From Pacificoceanicola sp049341065 (GTDB lineage Bacteria > Pseudomonadota > Alphaproteobacteria > Rhodobacterales > Rhodobacteraceae): a DNA stretch of 64,000 nucleotides. Within the stretch, counting starts at the first letter, position 1. Each line of letters begins with the position of its first letter. Under the pieces are notes generated by a model, which saw nothing but the letters and a program-made list of their open reading frames with translations, was not told the origin of the DNA and did no database searches. The stretch spans positions 1 to 64,000 of the forward strand of contig NZ_JBMPIX010000008.1 in assembly GCF_049341065.1 (NCBI RefSeq), written 5' to 3'. Position numbers and translations under genes: made by a program. Shown in pieces: positions 17,262-26,090 of this stretch.

Positions 17262-17304
17262 AGAAACGCCCGCGACAGCCGTGGGGCGATTCGCGGGCGT
17301 TTCT
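17262..17304 (-). terminator. Intrinsic terminator downstream of ccr
   Basis: A perfect 14-bp inverted repeat, AGAAACGCCCGCGA (17262-17275) with TCGCGGGCGTTTCT (17291-17304), sits 21 bp after the ccr stop. On the minus strand the stem ends in TTTCT. It separates ccr from the quorum-sensing unit. Confidence 0.85.
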
Positions 17305-17324
17305 GATGTTCAGTTGTGGTTGGG

Positions 17325-18611
17325 CTACTTGCCGGCTTCCAGTGCGTCCTCGAATGTCCGCAGCCCGGTACGGGGGGCCTGAACCAGCACGGCCATGTTG
17401 CCGGGCTTGTGCTCGTTCTTCAGCATCTTCATGTGAGCCGCGGGAATCTCGTTCCACGGGAAGACCTCGGACATGCAGGGATCAAGGCGGCGCTCGATCA
17501 TCAGGCGGTTGGCCGAAGCGGCCTGCTTGAGGTTGGCAAAGTGCGAGCCCTGCAGACGCTTTTGGTGCATCCACATGTACCGAACGTCAAAGGTACAGTT
17601 GAAGCCAGAGGTGCCAGCGCAGATCACAACGATCCCGCCCTTCTTCACGATCAGGGTCGACACAGGGAAAGTTGCCTCGCCCGGGTGCTCGAACACCATG
17701 TCAACGCTCACGCCTTTGCCGGTGATGTCCCAGATCGCCTTGCCGAACTTGCGGGCCTCTTTGAGCCACTCGTTGTACTCAGGCGTGTTGACCGTGGGCA
17801 ACTGGCCCCAACAGTTAAAGTCCTTGCGGTTGATGACACCCTTGGCGCCCTGCGCCAGAACGAAATCCCGTTTGCTTTCATCCGAGATCACACCAATCGC
17901 GTTGGCGCCCGCCGTGTTGGCCAGTTGGATCGCATAAGACCCCAGACCACCCGAGGCGCCCCAAACCAAAACGTTCTGGCCCGGCTTCAACTCGTGCGGG
18001 TGGTGGCCGAACAGCATCCGGTAGGCCGTGGCCAGCGTCAGCGTATAGCAAGCCGCCTCTTCCCAAGTCAGGTGCTTGGGGCGTGGCATCAACTGCTGGG
18101 CCTGCACCCGTGTGAACTGCGAGAACGAGCCGTCATGCGTCTCATAGCCCCAAATCCGCTGAGTGGGAGAGAACATCGGATCGCCGCCGTTACACTCTTC
18201 ATCGTCGCCGTCGTCCTGGTTGCAGTGGATGACAACCTCATCACCGACCTTCCAGCGCTTTACCTTGTCGCCGACCGCCCAAACGATCCCGGAGGCGTCA
18301 GAGCCTGCGATATGATAGGGCTGCTTGTGGCCGTCAAACGGGCTGATTGGCACGCCAAGGCCAGCCCAGACACCATTGTAGTTCACCCCGGCCGCCATCA
18401 CGAGAACCAAAACCTCGTGACTGTCGATTTCCCAAGTGTCCACAACCTCTTGCTGGAACGACTTGTCGGGCTCGCCGTGCCGGTCCCGCCGGATCGCCCA
18501 AGCGTACATCTTCTTGGGCACATAGCCCAAGGGGGGCATTTCACCGATCTCATAGAGGTCTTTTTCCGGCGCGTCGTACTGGGCGATCCCCGTTTGCGTG
18601 TCCAGAGCCAT
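17325..18611 (-). CDS. ccr: Crotonyl-CoA carboxylase/reductase
   Basis: The key enzyme of the ethylmalonyl-CoA pathway: NADPH-dependent reductive carboxylation of crotonyl-CoA to (2S)-ethylmalonyl-CoA. The 428-residue protein is an MDR-superfamily enzyme with GVNYNGVWAGLGVPISPFD near 75-92, NADPH motif GASGGLGSYAIQLANTAGAN near 215-235, and the CO2-site region FEHPGEATFPVSTLIVKKGG near 330. Length and N terminus (ending KKMYAWAIRRDRHG) match known Ccr. ATG 18611 has CAGGAGG upstream. The 189-bp region before it must contain the promoter. Confidence 0.97.
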   Translation of the reverse strand: MALDTQTGIAQYDAPEKDLYEIGEMPPLGYVPKKMYAWAIRRDRHGEPDKSFQQEVVDTWEIDSHEVLVLVMAAGVNYNGVWAGLGVPISPFDGHKQPYHIAGSDASGIVWAVGDKVKRWKVGDEVVIHCNQDDGDDEECNGGDPMFSPTQRIWGYETHDGSFSQFTRVQAQQLMPRPKHLTWEEAACYTLTLATAYRMLFGHHPHELKPGQNVLVWGASGGLGSYAIQLANTAGANAIGVISDESKRDFVLAQGAKGVINRKDFNCWGQLPTVNTPEYNEWLKEARKFGKAIWDITGKGVSVDMVFEHPGEATFPVSTLIVKKGGIVVICAGTSGFNCTFDVRYMWMHQKRLQGSHFANLKQAASANRLMIERRLDPCMSEVFPWNEIPAAHMKMLKNEHKPGNMAVLVQAPRTGLRTFEDALEAGK

Positions 18612-18800
18612 AGTGGCCTCCTGTCATTGTCCAGTTGTTAACTCTTTCGCGATTGCAGCGCAGAATCGCGGTGTTGACCCCCTGAATACGCGTCGCCGCG
18701 CAACATTGCAACGCCAAGAAAAGCTTTTTTGTAATTTTATAACCGAGCAATCGCAGAATTACGGATGCTCGCGCAGAAATTGGGCTGGGGGCAGCGGGCG

Positions 18801-20144
18801 CTAAAACAGGTGCGAGATCGAGTTGGCGTAAAACTCCACCACCTCCCGCCTGCCATCCTCGATGGAAAACACTCCGTCCTGCTCCAAAAGAACACCGCGT
18901 TCCAGAAGTGGACGCAGGCCGGTTTCCACTGCGTAGTCACGATTTCCGCGCGGTAGATGCACATGGCTTTCGTTCAAAGCCTCAAGGGCTTTGGAAAAGG
19001 CGCGCTCAATCTCGGCACGGGTCGCGGGGCCTTGCAGCATTATGTGGGCAACAAGCGGAACGGGCAGCACAGGCACAATCTCAGCGACGCGGTTCATCAA
19101 TACTTCGGAAAGCACTTCTGGGTCTTCAGCGACTTCGGGATAAAGCCGCAAGGACAACGGCTTGCCAAAACTCACCGCGGCATAGCCAAATCGGTGGAAC
19201 CGCCCGGTCACCCGCAACCAGAGCTGTTTGAGAACAGCCAGAAAGACCACGGTGATCGACGCGCCAAAGCGTTCAGATCTGGATTTCGCCTTTTCAATCA
19301 GAACCGAATCTTCGAGCACCCGATCATAATTCAGGGCCACAGGCACAAAGACCACATCCCGCGCCTCAAGGTCGAGATCCTCGACAATATAGCTGAGCAG
19401 GCCAAGCTTGGGCGGTCGCAACGCCCCATTCAGGCTTAGCCCACCTTCAGGGAAAATCGCCTGAGCGACGCCACTGCTTGTGGCCATTTGCACGTAGCGC
19501 CGTAAGACTTTGCGATACAGGGCATCGTGCGCCTGACGCCGGATGAAATAGGCGCCCATCGAGCGGATCAACCGTGACAACGGCCAGACCTGCGCCCATT
19601 CTCCTACGGCATAAGACAGTGTGGTCCGATCCGCCGCGAGATGAGTGACCAGAACGTAATCCATATTAGAGCGATGGTTCATGATGAAAATCACCGTGGC
19701 ATTTGGATCGATCCCTGCCAGCTCTTGCGGGTCATGGTGGCCCAGACGCACGCGGTAAAGCGCATTCGACAAAATCCGCGCCACCCGCACGCCCCAGCCG
19801 AAATAGGCAAAGGCCGAAAATGACGGCACGATTTCACGCGCATAACGGCGGGCCTGCTCAAAGGCGACGTCCTCTCTTACGCCATTCTTTTGGGCGTAAT
19901 CCACAATGGCTTGAGTCACCTCAGGATCATAACACAGCCGCTGGATCAGATCGTAGCGCCGAAGCAGCTTGAAGGGCTGGATGGGACGTTGCAGGCGCTT
20001 GTTCAATTGGGCAACGGCCCGCTCCATCCTGCGCCGGAAGAACCAGCGCACTGAAGGGAACAGAAAATGCGAGGCAAAAGTCACACCCGCAAAAAGCAGG
20101 ATCAGGACGAAAAGCCAGAGCGGAAGAGTCACAGGGGACATCAT
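18801..20144 (-). CDS. Glycerol-3-phosphate acyltransferase-like protein (PlsB/PlsC superfamily)
   Basis: A 447-residue membrane-anchored acyltransferase for phospholipid synthesis. There is one N-terminal transmembrane helix (about 8-30), then the acyltransferase domain with NHRSNMDYVL near 157 (HX4D catalytic pair), GAYFIRR near 193 and FPEGGLS near 227. These blocks match the PlsB group better than PlsC. It is shorter than E. coli PlsB (about 800 residues), as in other alphaproteobacteria. ATG 20144 or the next codon ATG 20141; the Shine-Dalgarno is weak. Upstream of ccr on the same strand. Confidence 0.87.
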   Translation of the reverse strand: MMSPVTLPLWLFVLILLFAGVTFASHFLFPSVRWFFRRRMERAVAQLNKRLQRPIQPFKLLRRYDLIQRLCYDPEVTQAIVDYAQKNGVREDVAFEQARRYAREIVPSFSAFAYFGWGVRVARILSNALYRVRLGHHDPQELAGIDPNATVIFIMNHRSNMDYVLVTHLAADRTTLSYAVGEWAQVWPLSRLIRSMGAYFIRRQAHDALYRKVLRRYVQMATSSGVAQAIFPEGGLSLNGALRPPKLGLLSYIVEDLDLEARDVVFVPVALNYDRVLEDSVLIEKAKSRSERFGASITVVFLAVLKQLWLRVTGRFHRFGYAAVSFGKPLSLRLYPEVAEDPEVLSEVLMNRVAEIVPVLPVPLVAHIMLQGPATRAEIERAFSKALEALNESHVHLPRGNRDYAVETGLRPLLERGVLLEQDGVFSIEDGRREVVEFYANSISHLF

Positions 20145-20405
20145 GGCTTGACGGTGGCAGGCGAAAACTGCCTGCGCAAGAGGCAGAACGCAAGCAGCTC
20201 TCAGGGCATTGCTCGGTCAGCGAACAGACTGCACAGGTCTGATACCGCAAAAATACCGCATTGCATTGGCGACACGCAGGCCTTCAGACTATGCTGCAAC
20301 TGCAATCGCCGCATCGCGGCGAATTGACAGAGACATATTCTTTCGCGTAATGCTTTCCAAACGCAATAAGATTGCCACGCCAAATTGCCCTGACCGGAGA
20401 CCCAG

Positions 20406-22370
20406 ATGACCGAAACCCAGACACGTGACAAGCCTTGGCTGATCCGCACCTATGCCGGCCATTCGACGGCCTCCGCCTCCAACGCGCTGTACCGCAATAA
20501 CCTTGCCAAGGGTCAGACCGGTCTTTCTGTGGCCTTCGACCTGCCGACACAGACGGGTTATGACAGCGACCATGTTCTGGCGCGCGGCGAGGTTGGCAAG
20601 GTCGGTGTCCCAGTTTGTCATCTGGGTGACATGCGCACGCTGTTTCAGGAAATTCCGCTGGAGCAGATGAACACCTCAATGACGATCAACGCGACAGCCC
20701 CTTGGCTGCTGTCGCTTTATATTGCGGCGGCCGAGGAACAAGGGGCGGATATCTCCAAGCTTCAAGGCACGGTGCAGAACGACCTGATCAAGGAATACCT
20801 GTCGCGCGGCACCTATATCTGCCCGCCGAAACCTAGCCTCAAGATGATCGGGGATGTGGCTGAATACTGCTATCGACATGTTCCCAAATGGAATCCGATG
20901 AATGTTTGTTCCTATCACTTGCAAGAGGCTGGCGCGACCCCCGAACAAGAGCTTTCTTTTGCGCTTGCCACGGCAATTGCCGTTCTGGACGAGTTAAAGC
21001 CGCGCGTCGCCGACGAAGATTTCCCGGCGCTTTGCGGGCGGATTTCCTTTTTTGTGAATGCAGGCATCCGTTTCGTCACCGAGATGTGCAAGATGCGCGC
21101 ATTTGTCGATCTCTGGGACGAAATCCTGTTGGAACGCTATGGCGTAGACGAACCCAAATACCGCCGGTTCCGCTATGGCGTGCAGGTCAACAGCCTTGGC
21201 CTGACGGAACAACAGCCCGAGAACAACGTCTACCGCATTCTGATCGAAATGCTCGCAGTGACACTGAGCAAAAAAGCGCGCGCGCGTGCCGTACAGTTGC
21301 CGGCCTGGAACGAGGCGCTTGGCCTGCCCCGCCCGTGGGATCAACAATGGTCAATGCGCATGCAGCAGATCCTGGCGTATGAAACCGATTTGCTGGAATA
21401 CGACGACCTGTTTGATGACAATCCTGCAGTGGATCGCAAGGTCCAGGCGCTGAAGGACGGAGCGCGCGCCGAATTGGCGAATATCGGGTCAATGGGCGGC
21501 GCGATTGGCGCGATCGACTATATGAAGGGCCGCTTGGTGGACTCGAACGCCGAACGTCTGGGACGGATCGAGCGCAACGAAACCGTTGTGGTCGGCGTGA
21601 ACCGCTGGACAGACGGAGAAGCCAGCCCGTTGGTCGGCGAAGACGGTGGCATCATGGTGGTCGATCCGGCGGTTGAACAGGAACAGATCGGACGCCTGAA
21701 CGAGTGGCGTGCGACGCGGGACAACGTGGCTGTCAAATCCGCACTCGCAGCCCTGAGAAAAGCAGCTGCAAAGGGCGAAAACGTCATGCCGGCGTCGATC
21801 GCCTGTGCCAAGGCGGGCGTCACCACCGGTGAATGGGCGGGCGAGATGCGCGCCGTTCATGGCGAATACCGTGCGCCCACCGGGGTTTCAAAGGCTGTGT
21901 CGAACAAGACCGAAGGTCTGGACGACCTGCGTGCCATGGTCGACGCGGTCAGCGACAGCCTTGGTCAAAGATTGAAATTCCTTGTCGGCAAGCCGGGGCT
22001 TGACGGTCATTCCAACGGTGCTGAACAGATTGCATTTCGTGCGCGAGATTGCGGAATGGACATCGACTATGAGGGTATTCGCCTGACGCCAGAGCAGATT
22101 GTCGAGGCCGCAAAGAACGGCGCCCATGTCTTGGGTCTTTCGATCCTTTCTGGCAGCCATATCCCATTGGTCGAAGAGGTTATGCAGCGCATGCGCGAGG
22201 CCGGACTAGGTACTCCGGTCGTTGTCGGCGGAATCATCCCGGACGACGATGCGGCGCGGCTATTGGCCATGGGCGTCGCCAAGGTCTATACCCCAAAGGA
22301 TTTCGAACTAAACGCCATTATGCGCGATGTCGTGACTCTGGCCGATCCCAAGGCAGTTGCCGCCGAATAA
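20406..22370 (+). CDS. ecm: Ethylmalonyl-CoA mutase (coenzyme B12-dependent)
   Basis: Converts (2R)-ethylmalonyl-CoA to (2S)-methylsuccinyl-CoA. The 654-residue protein has the mutase TIM barrel (GLSVAFDLPTQTGYDSDH near 38; the block PLEQMNTSMTINATAPW near 90) and a C-terminal cobalamin domain with GKPGLDGHSNGAEQIA near 535 (DxHxxG B12 ligand). The length is about 60 residues shorter than methylmalonyl-CoA mutase, and the blocks match Ecm of Rhodobacter. Start ATG after GGAGACCCAG. Divergent from the PlsB-like gene; ends in a strong terminator. Confidence 0.95.
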   Translation: MTETQTRDKPWLIRTYAGHSTASASNALYRNNLAKGQTGLSVAFDLPTQTGYDSDHVLARGEVGKVGVPVCHLGDMRTLFQEIPLEQMNTSMTINATAPWLLSLYIAAAEEQGADISKLQGTVQNDLIKEYLSRGTYICPPKPSLKMIGDVAEYCYRHVPKWNPMNVCSYHLQEAGATPEQELSFALATAIAVLDELKPRVADEDFPALCGRISFFVNAGIRFVTEMCKMRAFVDLWDEILLERYGVDEPKYRRFRYGVQVNSLGLTEQQPENNVYRILIEMLAVTLSKKARARAVQLPAWNEALGLPRPWDQQWSMRMQQILAYETDLLEYDDLFDDNPAVDRKVQALKDGARAELANIGSMGGAIGAIDYMKGRLVDSNAERLGRIERNETVVVGVNRWTDGEASPLVGEDGGIMVVDPAVEQEQIGRLNEWRATRDNVAVKSALAALRKAAAKGENVMPASIACAKAGVTTGEWAGEMRAVHGEYRAPTGVSKAVSNKTEGLDDLRAMVDAVSDSLGQRLKFLVGKPGLDGHSNGAEQIAFRARDCGMDIDYEGIRLTPEQIVEAAKNGAHVLGLSILSGSHIPLVEEVMQRMREAGLGTPVVVGGIIPDDDAARLLAMGVAKVYTPKDFELNAIMRDVVTLADPKAVAAE

Positions 22371-22396
22371 GGCTCAACCGCAGCTTGCGAGCTCGC

Positions 22397-22436
22397 AAGG
22401 CCATTCCCTATAACAGGGCGTGGCCTTGTTTTTTTT
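22397..22436 (+). terminator. Intrinsic terminator of ecm
   Basis: AAGGCCATTCCCT / AGGGCGTGGCCTT forms a long stem with a 5-base loop, followed by G and eight T residues. It directly follows a separate 16-bp perfect palindrome CTTGCGAGCTCGCAAG (22384-22399), with which it overlaps by 3 bases. Confidence 0.9.
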
Positions 22437-22543
22437 GCGCGAATTCCAGCCAATATGCTCGTTCAATTGCGCCTGCCACAAAATAATGCCTTGTGATATT
22501 GGCGATAATTTCTATTTCTCCAACTGGTATATGGAGACAAAGA

Positions 22544-22852
22544 ATGAATATCGATCTGGACAACCTTTCGAGGGACGAGCTGCAAGCTCTGATCAAAGAC
22601 GCTCAAAAAGCCCTGAAATCTGTTGATGCGCGCCGAATGGCCGAGGCGAAACGTGCTGCTGAAAAAGCCGCAAAAGAATTTGGCTTTTCGTTGGATGAAG
22701 TGATCGGCTCAGGTGCCAAAGGGTCCAAGGGCGCACCAAAATATGCCAACCCCGCCGATCCCAGCCAGACCTGGACAGGCCGCGGTCGCAAACCCAATTG
22801 GGTGATCGAGGCCTTGGCCTCCGGAAAAACGCTTGACGATCTGAGCCTTTAA
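22544..22852 (+). CDS. H-NS/HvrA-family nucleoid-associated protein
   Basis: A 102-residue DNA-binding protein. The N-terminal half is a helical oligomerisation region rich in Ala, Lys and Glu. The C-terminal domain has KYANPADPSQTWTGRGRKPNW near 66-86, the H-NS-type DNA-binding loop (TWTGRGRKP). It resembles HvrA/Spb regulators of Rhodobacter. ATG 22544 (MNIDLDNLS) has GGAG upstream, preferred over an in-frame start 17 codons earlier. It lies 12 bp before deoD, so the two may be cotranscribed. Likely represses AT-rich targets. Confidence 0.92.
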   Translation: MNIDLDNLSRDELQALIKDAQKALKSVDARRMAEAKRAAEKAAKEFGFSLDEVIGSGAKGSKGAPKYANPADPSQTWTGRGRKPNWVIEALASGKTLDDLSL

Positions 22853-22864
22853 TCGGATTGCGAT

Positions 22865-23569
22865 ATGACGTTTCACATCGGCGCTGAACCTGGGCAGATC
22901 GCAGAAACAGTCCTTTTGCCCGGCGATCCACTGCGGGCAGAATGGGCGGCTCAAACCTTTCTGGACAATCCAGAATGCGTCAACCGCGTCCGCGGAATGC
23001 TTGGGTATACGGGAACTTACAAAGGCAACCGTGTGACGATCCACGGTTCGGGCATGGGAATGCCGAGCCTGTCGATCTATGCCAATGAGCTGATCAAGGA
23101 TTATGGCGCAAAAACGCTGGTCCGAATTGGATCGTGCGGCGCGATGCAGAAAACCGTCGGTATTCGCGACGTTATTCTCGCAATGACTGCCTCTTCACTT
23201 TCAACCCCGTCGCGCGGAATTTTTAAGGAATTGAACTTCGCACCCTGCGCGGACTTCGGCCTTTTGCGGGCGGCTGCCGAGGTTGCAGAAAAACGCGGCG
23301 TAACGCACCACGTTGGCGGTATTTATTCCTCAGACGTATTTTATGACGAGCGTCCCGATTTGAACGAACAGATGACCCGACATGGAATTCTGGGCGTCGA
23401 AATGGAGGCGGCCGAACTTTATAATCTTGCCGCGCGCTATGGCGTGCGCGCCTTGGCGGTCCTAACTGTTTCCGATCACCTAATTACCCATGAGGCCCTG
23501 CCCGCCGAGGATCGGGAACGGTCTTTCGGCGACATGGTGGAAATTGCGTTGGACGCCGCTTTTTCCTGA
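22865..23569 (+). CDS. deoD: Purine-nucleoside phosphorylase, DeoD type
   Basis: Phosphorolysis of purine (deoxy)ribonucleosides in salvage. The 234-residue protein shows the NP-I family motifs: VLLPGDPLRA near 17, HGSGMGMPSLSIYANEL near 60, VRIGSCGAMQ near 81 and GVEMEAAELYNLA near 178, with the catalytic Asp in LTVSDHL near 203. The length matches hexameric DeoD. It follows the H-NS-like gene closely and ends before a GC-rich terminator. Confidence 0.95.
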   Translation: MTFHIGAEPGQIAETVLLPGDPLRAEWAAQTFLDNPECVNRVRGMLGYTGTYKGNRVTIHGSGMGMPSLSIYANELIKDYGAKTLVRIGSCGAMQKTVGIRDVILAMTASSLSTPSRGIFKELNFAPCADFGLLRAAAEVAEKRGVTHHVGGIYSSDVFYDERPDLNEQMTRHGILGVEMEAAELYNLAARYGVRALAVLTVSDHLITHEALPAEDRERSFGDMVEIALDAAFS

Positions 23570-23589
23570 GATCACAGCCCCTTGATAAA

Positions 23590-23635
23590 GCCCCCCCCGC
23601 ACAGCGCCTTTGGCACTGGCGGGGCCTCCCTTTTT
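23590..23635 (+). terminator. Terminator downstream of deoD
   Basis: CCCCGC (23595-23600) pairs with GCGGGG (23619-23624), and a TTTTT run at 23631-23635 follows shortly. The loop is long (18 bases). The 160 bp between here and the next gene hold nothing I recognise. Confidence 0.6.
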
Positions 23636-23799
23636 GTGGGCAGCAAGAGCGGCGCTATTGTTGCCACCGTCGAAAACCACAAAATTGGTGACATTCAACG
23701 CCAAAAATTTTGGGATTCAGGTCGTTGAGGTCGCCGCACGGCAACAGGAATCCGATCGCGCGCATGTCATCTCAGGCCGTGACCGAGTAGACCACCGCC

Positions 23800-24645
23800 C
23801 TACAGCCCATGACTGCCGTCATAGCCATTTCGCGCTGGTTCGTGCCACGCCTCCAACATCTGTGGATCGGGCGCAAGAATGTCGACCTTCAGTGGATGAC
23901 AGGATGCCATATCCGAACTGTGCTCGGACCCGCAATCGCCGCCAGGACAGGCACTTAGCGCGCCCAAAAGGTCGATCTCGGCGAAAAAAGTCAGATGATC
24001 GCCGGGGCGAACCGGGCTGGCCTTCATGAAATATTGCCCGGTATCACGGGTAAAGCCCGTGCACATGAAGGCGTTCAGAACGTCGTGGACATGTGGCTCA
24101 GCTTGATCCAGACGAAGATCCATCGCCTGCGCCAGAGCGCGGGTCAGGTTCGAATGGCAACAATGGTGATACTGGCTGCCCTGCAATAGGTTCCCGGTAT
24201 AAGGATCGCACCGCGTCCCGATCACGTCATGGACCGAGCCTCCGAATGCGTCGATGCCATACCACTCCAGCGTGTCCTCGACGATCGTCGCCATCGGCCG
24301 CAAATTCGGAAAGTTCGACCACATCCGTTCTCCAACGGACAGATGCGTGCCGTGCAAAGCGCGGGTCTTGCCTGAATAGAACCGTTCGGACAGATCGTTG
24401 GCATTCCACAGGTTCAAATCGCCAACTTGTGAGCCCTCGGTGCAAGTAATGCGGAAAAAGTGACCTTTGGGAACACTGAACGAACAAGCCTGGCGCGGCT
24501 CGGCGATCACGGTTTCCGTCACAGCGGCGGTCGCCAAGGCACGCCCGTAAAGCGCCATATCCGGTTGCGGCAGGCTTTCGTTGGGATAGCAAATGACAGG
24601 CAAAACGGCGCGGCGCGCCTCGGCGTCAGATGGGGCTTGAGTCAT
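23800..24645 (-). CDS. DUF1989 (urea carboxylase-associated family) protein
   Basis: A 281-residue cytosolic protein of the DUF1989/COG3665 family. Family blocks visible: GHFFRITCTEGSQVGDLNLWNA near 62-82, the region GGSVHDVIGTRCDPYTG near 135, and HDVLNAFMCTGFTRDTGQYF near 187-206, with Cys and His residues that could bind a metal. Relatives are annotated as urea amidolyase-associated or aminomethyltransferase-like, without a firm reaction. ATG 24645 has AGGAGAGGCC upstream. It lies downstream of ornithine decarboxylase on the same strand, beyond a terminator. Confidence 0.85.
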   Translation of the reverse strand: MTQAPSDAEARRAVLPVICYPNESLPQPDMALYGRALATAAVTETVIAEPRQACSFSVPKGHFFRITCTEGSQVGDLNLWNANDLSERFYSGKTRALHGTHLSVGERMWSNFPNLRPMATIVEDTLEWYGIDAFGGSVHDVIGTRCDPYTGNLLQGSQYHHCCHSNLTRALAQAMDLRLDQAEPHVHDVLNAFMCTGFTRDTGQYFMKASPVRPGDHLTFFAEIDLLGALSACPGGDCGSEHSSDMASCHPLKVDILAPDPQMLEAWHEPARNGYDGSHGL

Positions 24646-24790
24646 GGCCTCTCCTGTGGTTTTGCACAGCTAAGGCCTTTGGCTGCGCTCTGTCCAGACA
24701 CATGCGCCCAGTGAAGCGAGCTGGTTTTCGGGATTTGGAAAAGAAACTGTGCCGGAGCACCCAAACCCCGACCCTCACCACAACGTAAGC

Positions 24791-24842
24791 CCAAAAAAGG
24801 CAGGGCCTACGGTCAGGGTTAACCGCAGGCCCGCAGTCGCCG
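24791..24842 (-). terminator. Intrinsic terminator downstream of ornithine decarboxylase
   Basis: Reading the minus strand, GGGCCTGCGGT ... ACCGTAGGCCC forms a stem with one mismatch and is followed by TGCC and six T residues (complement of 24793-24798). Confidence 0.8.
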
Positions 24843-24899
24843 CTATTCACGACCACCGAAATTGTCGGCGCGCCCCGGTCAAGGAACACGCTGATGGGG

Positions 24900-26084
24900 T
24901 CAGATCACCACGACATCCAGCGGCGGGAAGCCGTTGAAGCCAACCGACGCATAGGTCGAGGTGTAAGCTCCGCAATTGCGGATCACGATCCGGTCGCCCG
25001 AAGCCAGACCCAGCGGCAATTGGACCGGCTGCTTTTCGTACAGCACATCCGCGCTGTCGCAGGACGGGCCTGCAAGGATACAGGGGCCTGTCGGCTCGTG
25101 GTCGCGCGAGGTCATGAATTGATAGCGGATCGCTTCGCCTTCGGTTTCGGCAAGTCCCGAAAAACGGCCAATGTCGAGATAGACCCAACGGTGCAGATCA
25201 TTGTCAGACTTGCGCGAAACCAGCAGAACCTCGGCGGCAATTGCGCCTGCCTCGGCCACAAGGCCGCGGCCCGGCTCGGCCATGATCTGCTCGACAGCGC
25301 CAAAACGAGCGCGGATCTGCGACATAACCTCAGCGGCATAGTTTGCGGGTGCGTCGATGCTCTGGCCGTGAAAGGCCGGGAACCCGCCGCCGATGTTAAG
25401 CAAGGTCAGCTCGTGGCCAGCGTCTTGCGCGGCTTTCCAGATCGCCGCCACCTGATCCAGCACCGGCGCCCACATCGCGGCGCGGCGCGTTTGCGAGCCG
25501 ACGTGGAAGGACAGGCCAACCGGGTACAGGTCCAGCGACTTGGCAAGGTCGATCAGGCCAAGCACCTTGTCACGGGTGCAGCCGAATTTGCGGGTCAGCG
25601 GCCAGTCGGCTTCGCAATTCTCGACGATGACACGGATATAGACGCGGGCACCGGGCGCATTTTGCGCCAGCTTCAGCAGTTCTTCTTCGGCGTCTGCGGC
25701 GAACAGGGTGATGCCTGCCTCGTGCGCCCATGCAATATCGGAGGCCCGCTTGATGGTGTTGCCAAAGGAAATGCGGTCCGGCGTGGCGCCAGCGGCCAGG
25801 CAAGCCTGAATTTCGACACGCGATGCGGCATCAAATCCCGAGCCAAGCCCAACCAGAGTGGACAAGATTTCAGGGGCTGGGTTGGCTTTTACGGCATAGT
25901 GGATGTGCGCACGTCCCAGACCTTGGGCCAGCGCAGCATACTGGCGTGCGACGGCGGCACGATCAATCACCAGCGTCGGGCGCTCAAAGCTGTGCATGCC
26001 GATATAGGCCTCTGCGGCGCTGAGCGAAGATTGGGTTGCGGACAGGGAATCACAGGCGGCGAGCCCGGTTACGTAGGCGTTCAT
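24900..26084 (-). CDS. Type III PLP-dependent ornithine (diamine) decarboxylase
   Basis: Decarboxylates ornithine (possibly lysine) to a diamine, the entry to polyamines. The 394-residue protein has the alanine-racemase-fold barrel with the PLP lysine in HYAVKANPAPE near 63, GFDAASRVEIQ near 85, the HVGSQ motif near 195, GGGFPAFH near 230, the phosphate-binding EPGRGLVAEA near 274 and the dimer-interface CDSADVLYE near 345 supplying the catalytic Cys and Asp. ATG 26084 is chosen because GGAG lies six bases upstream; an ATG two codons earlier is too close. It has an elaborate leader (see 26091-26260). Confidence 0.93.
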   Translation of the reverse strand: MNAYVTGLAACDSLSATQSSLSAAEAYIGMHSFERPTLVIDRAAVARQYAALAQGLGRAHIHYAVKANPAPEILSTLVGLGSGFDAASRVEIQACLAAGATPDRISFGNTIKRASDIAWAHEAGITLFAADAEEELLKLAQNAPGARVYIRVIVENCEADWPLTRKFGCTRDKVLGLIDLAKSLDLYPVGLSFHVGSQTRRAAMWAPVLDQVAAIWKAAQDAGHELTLLNIGGGFPAFHGQSIDAPANYAAEVMSQIRARFGAVEQIMAEPGRGLVAEAGAIAAEVLLVSRKSDNDLHRWVYLDIGRFSGLAETEGEAIRYQFMTSRDHEPTGPCILAGPSCDSADVLYEKQPVQLPLGLASGDRIVIRNCGAYTSTYASVGFNGFPPLDVVVI

Positions 26085-26090
26085 AGTCAT

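Noticed and set aside
22384..22399. 16-bp perfect palindrome CTTGCGAGCTCGCAAG after ecm, considered as an operator
   Set aside because: It lies downstream of a gene and is joined to the terminator, so it is more likely part of transcript-end structure.
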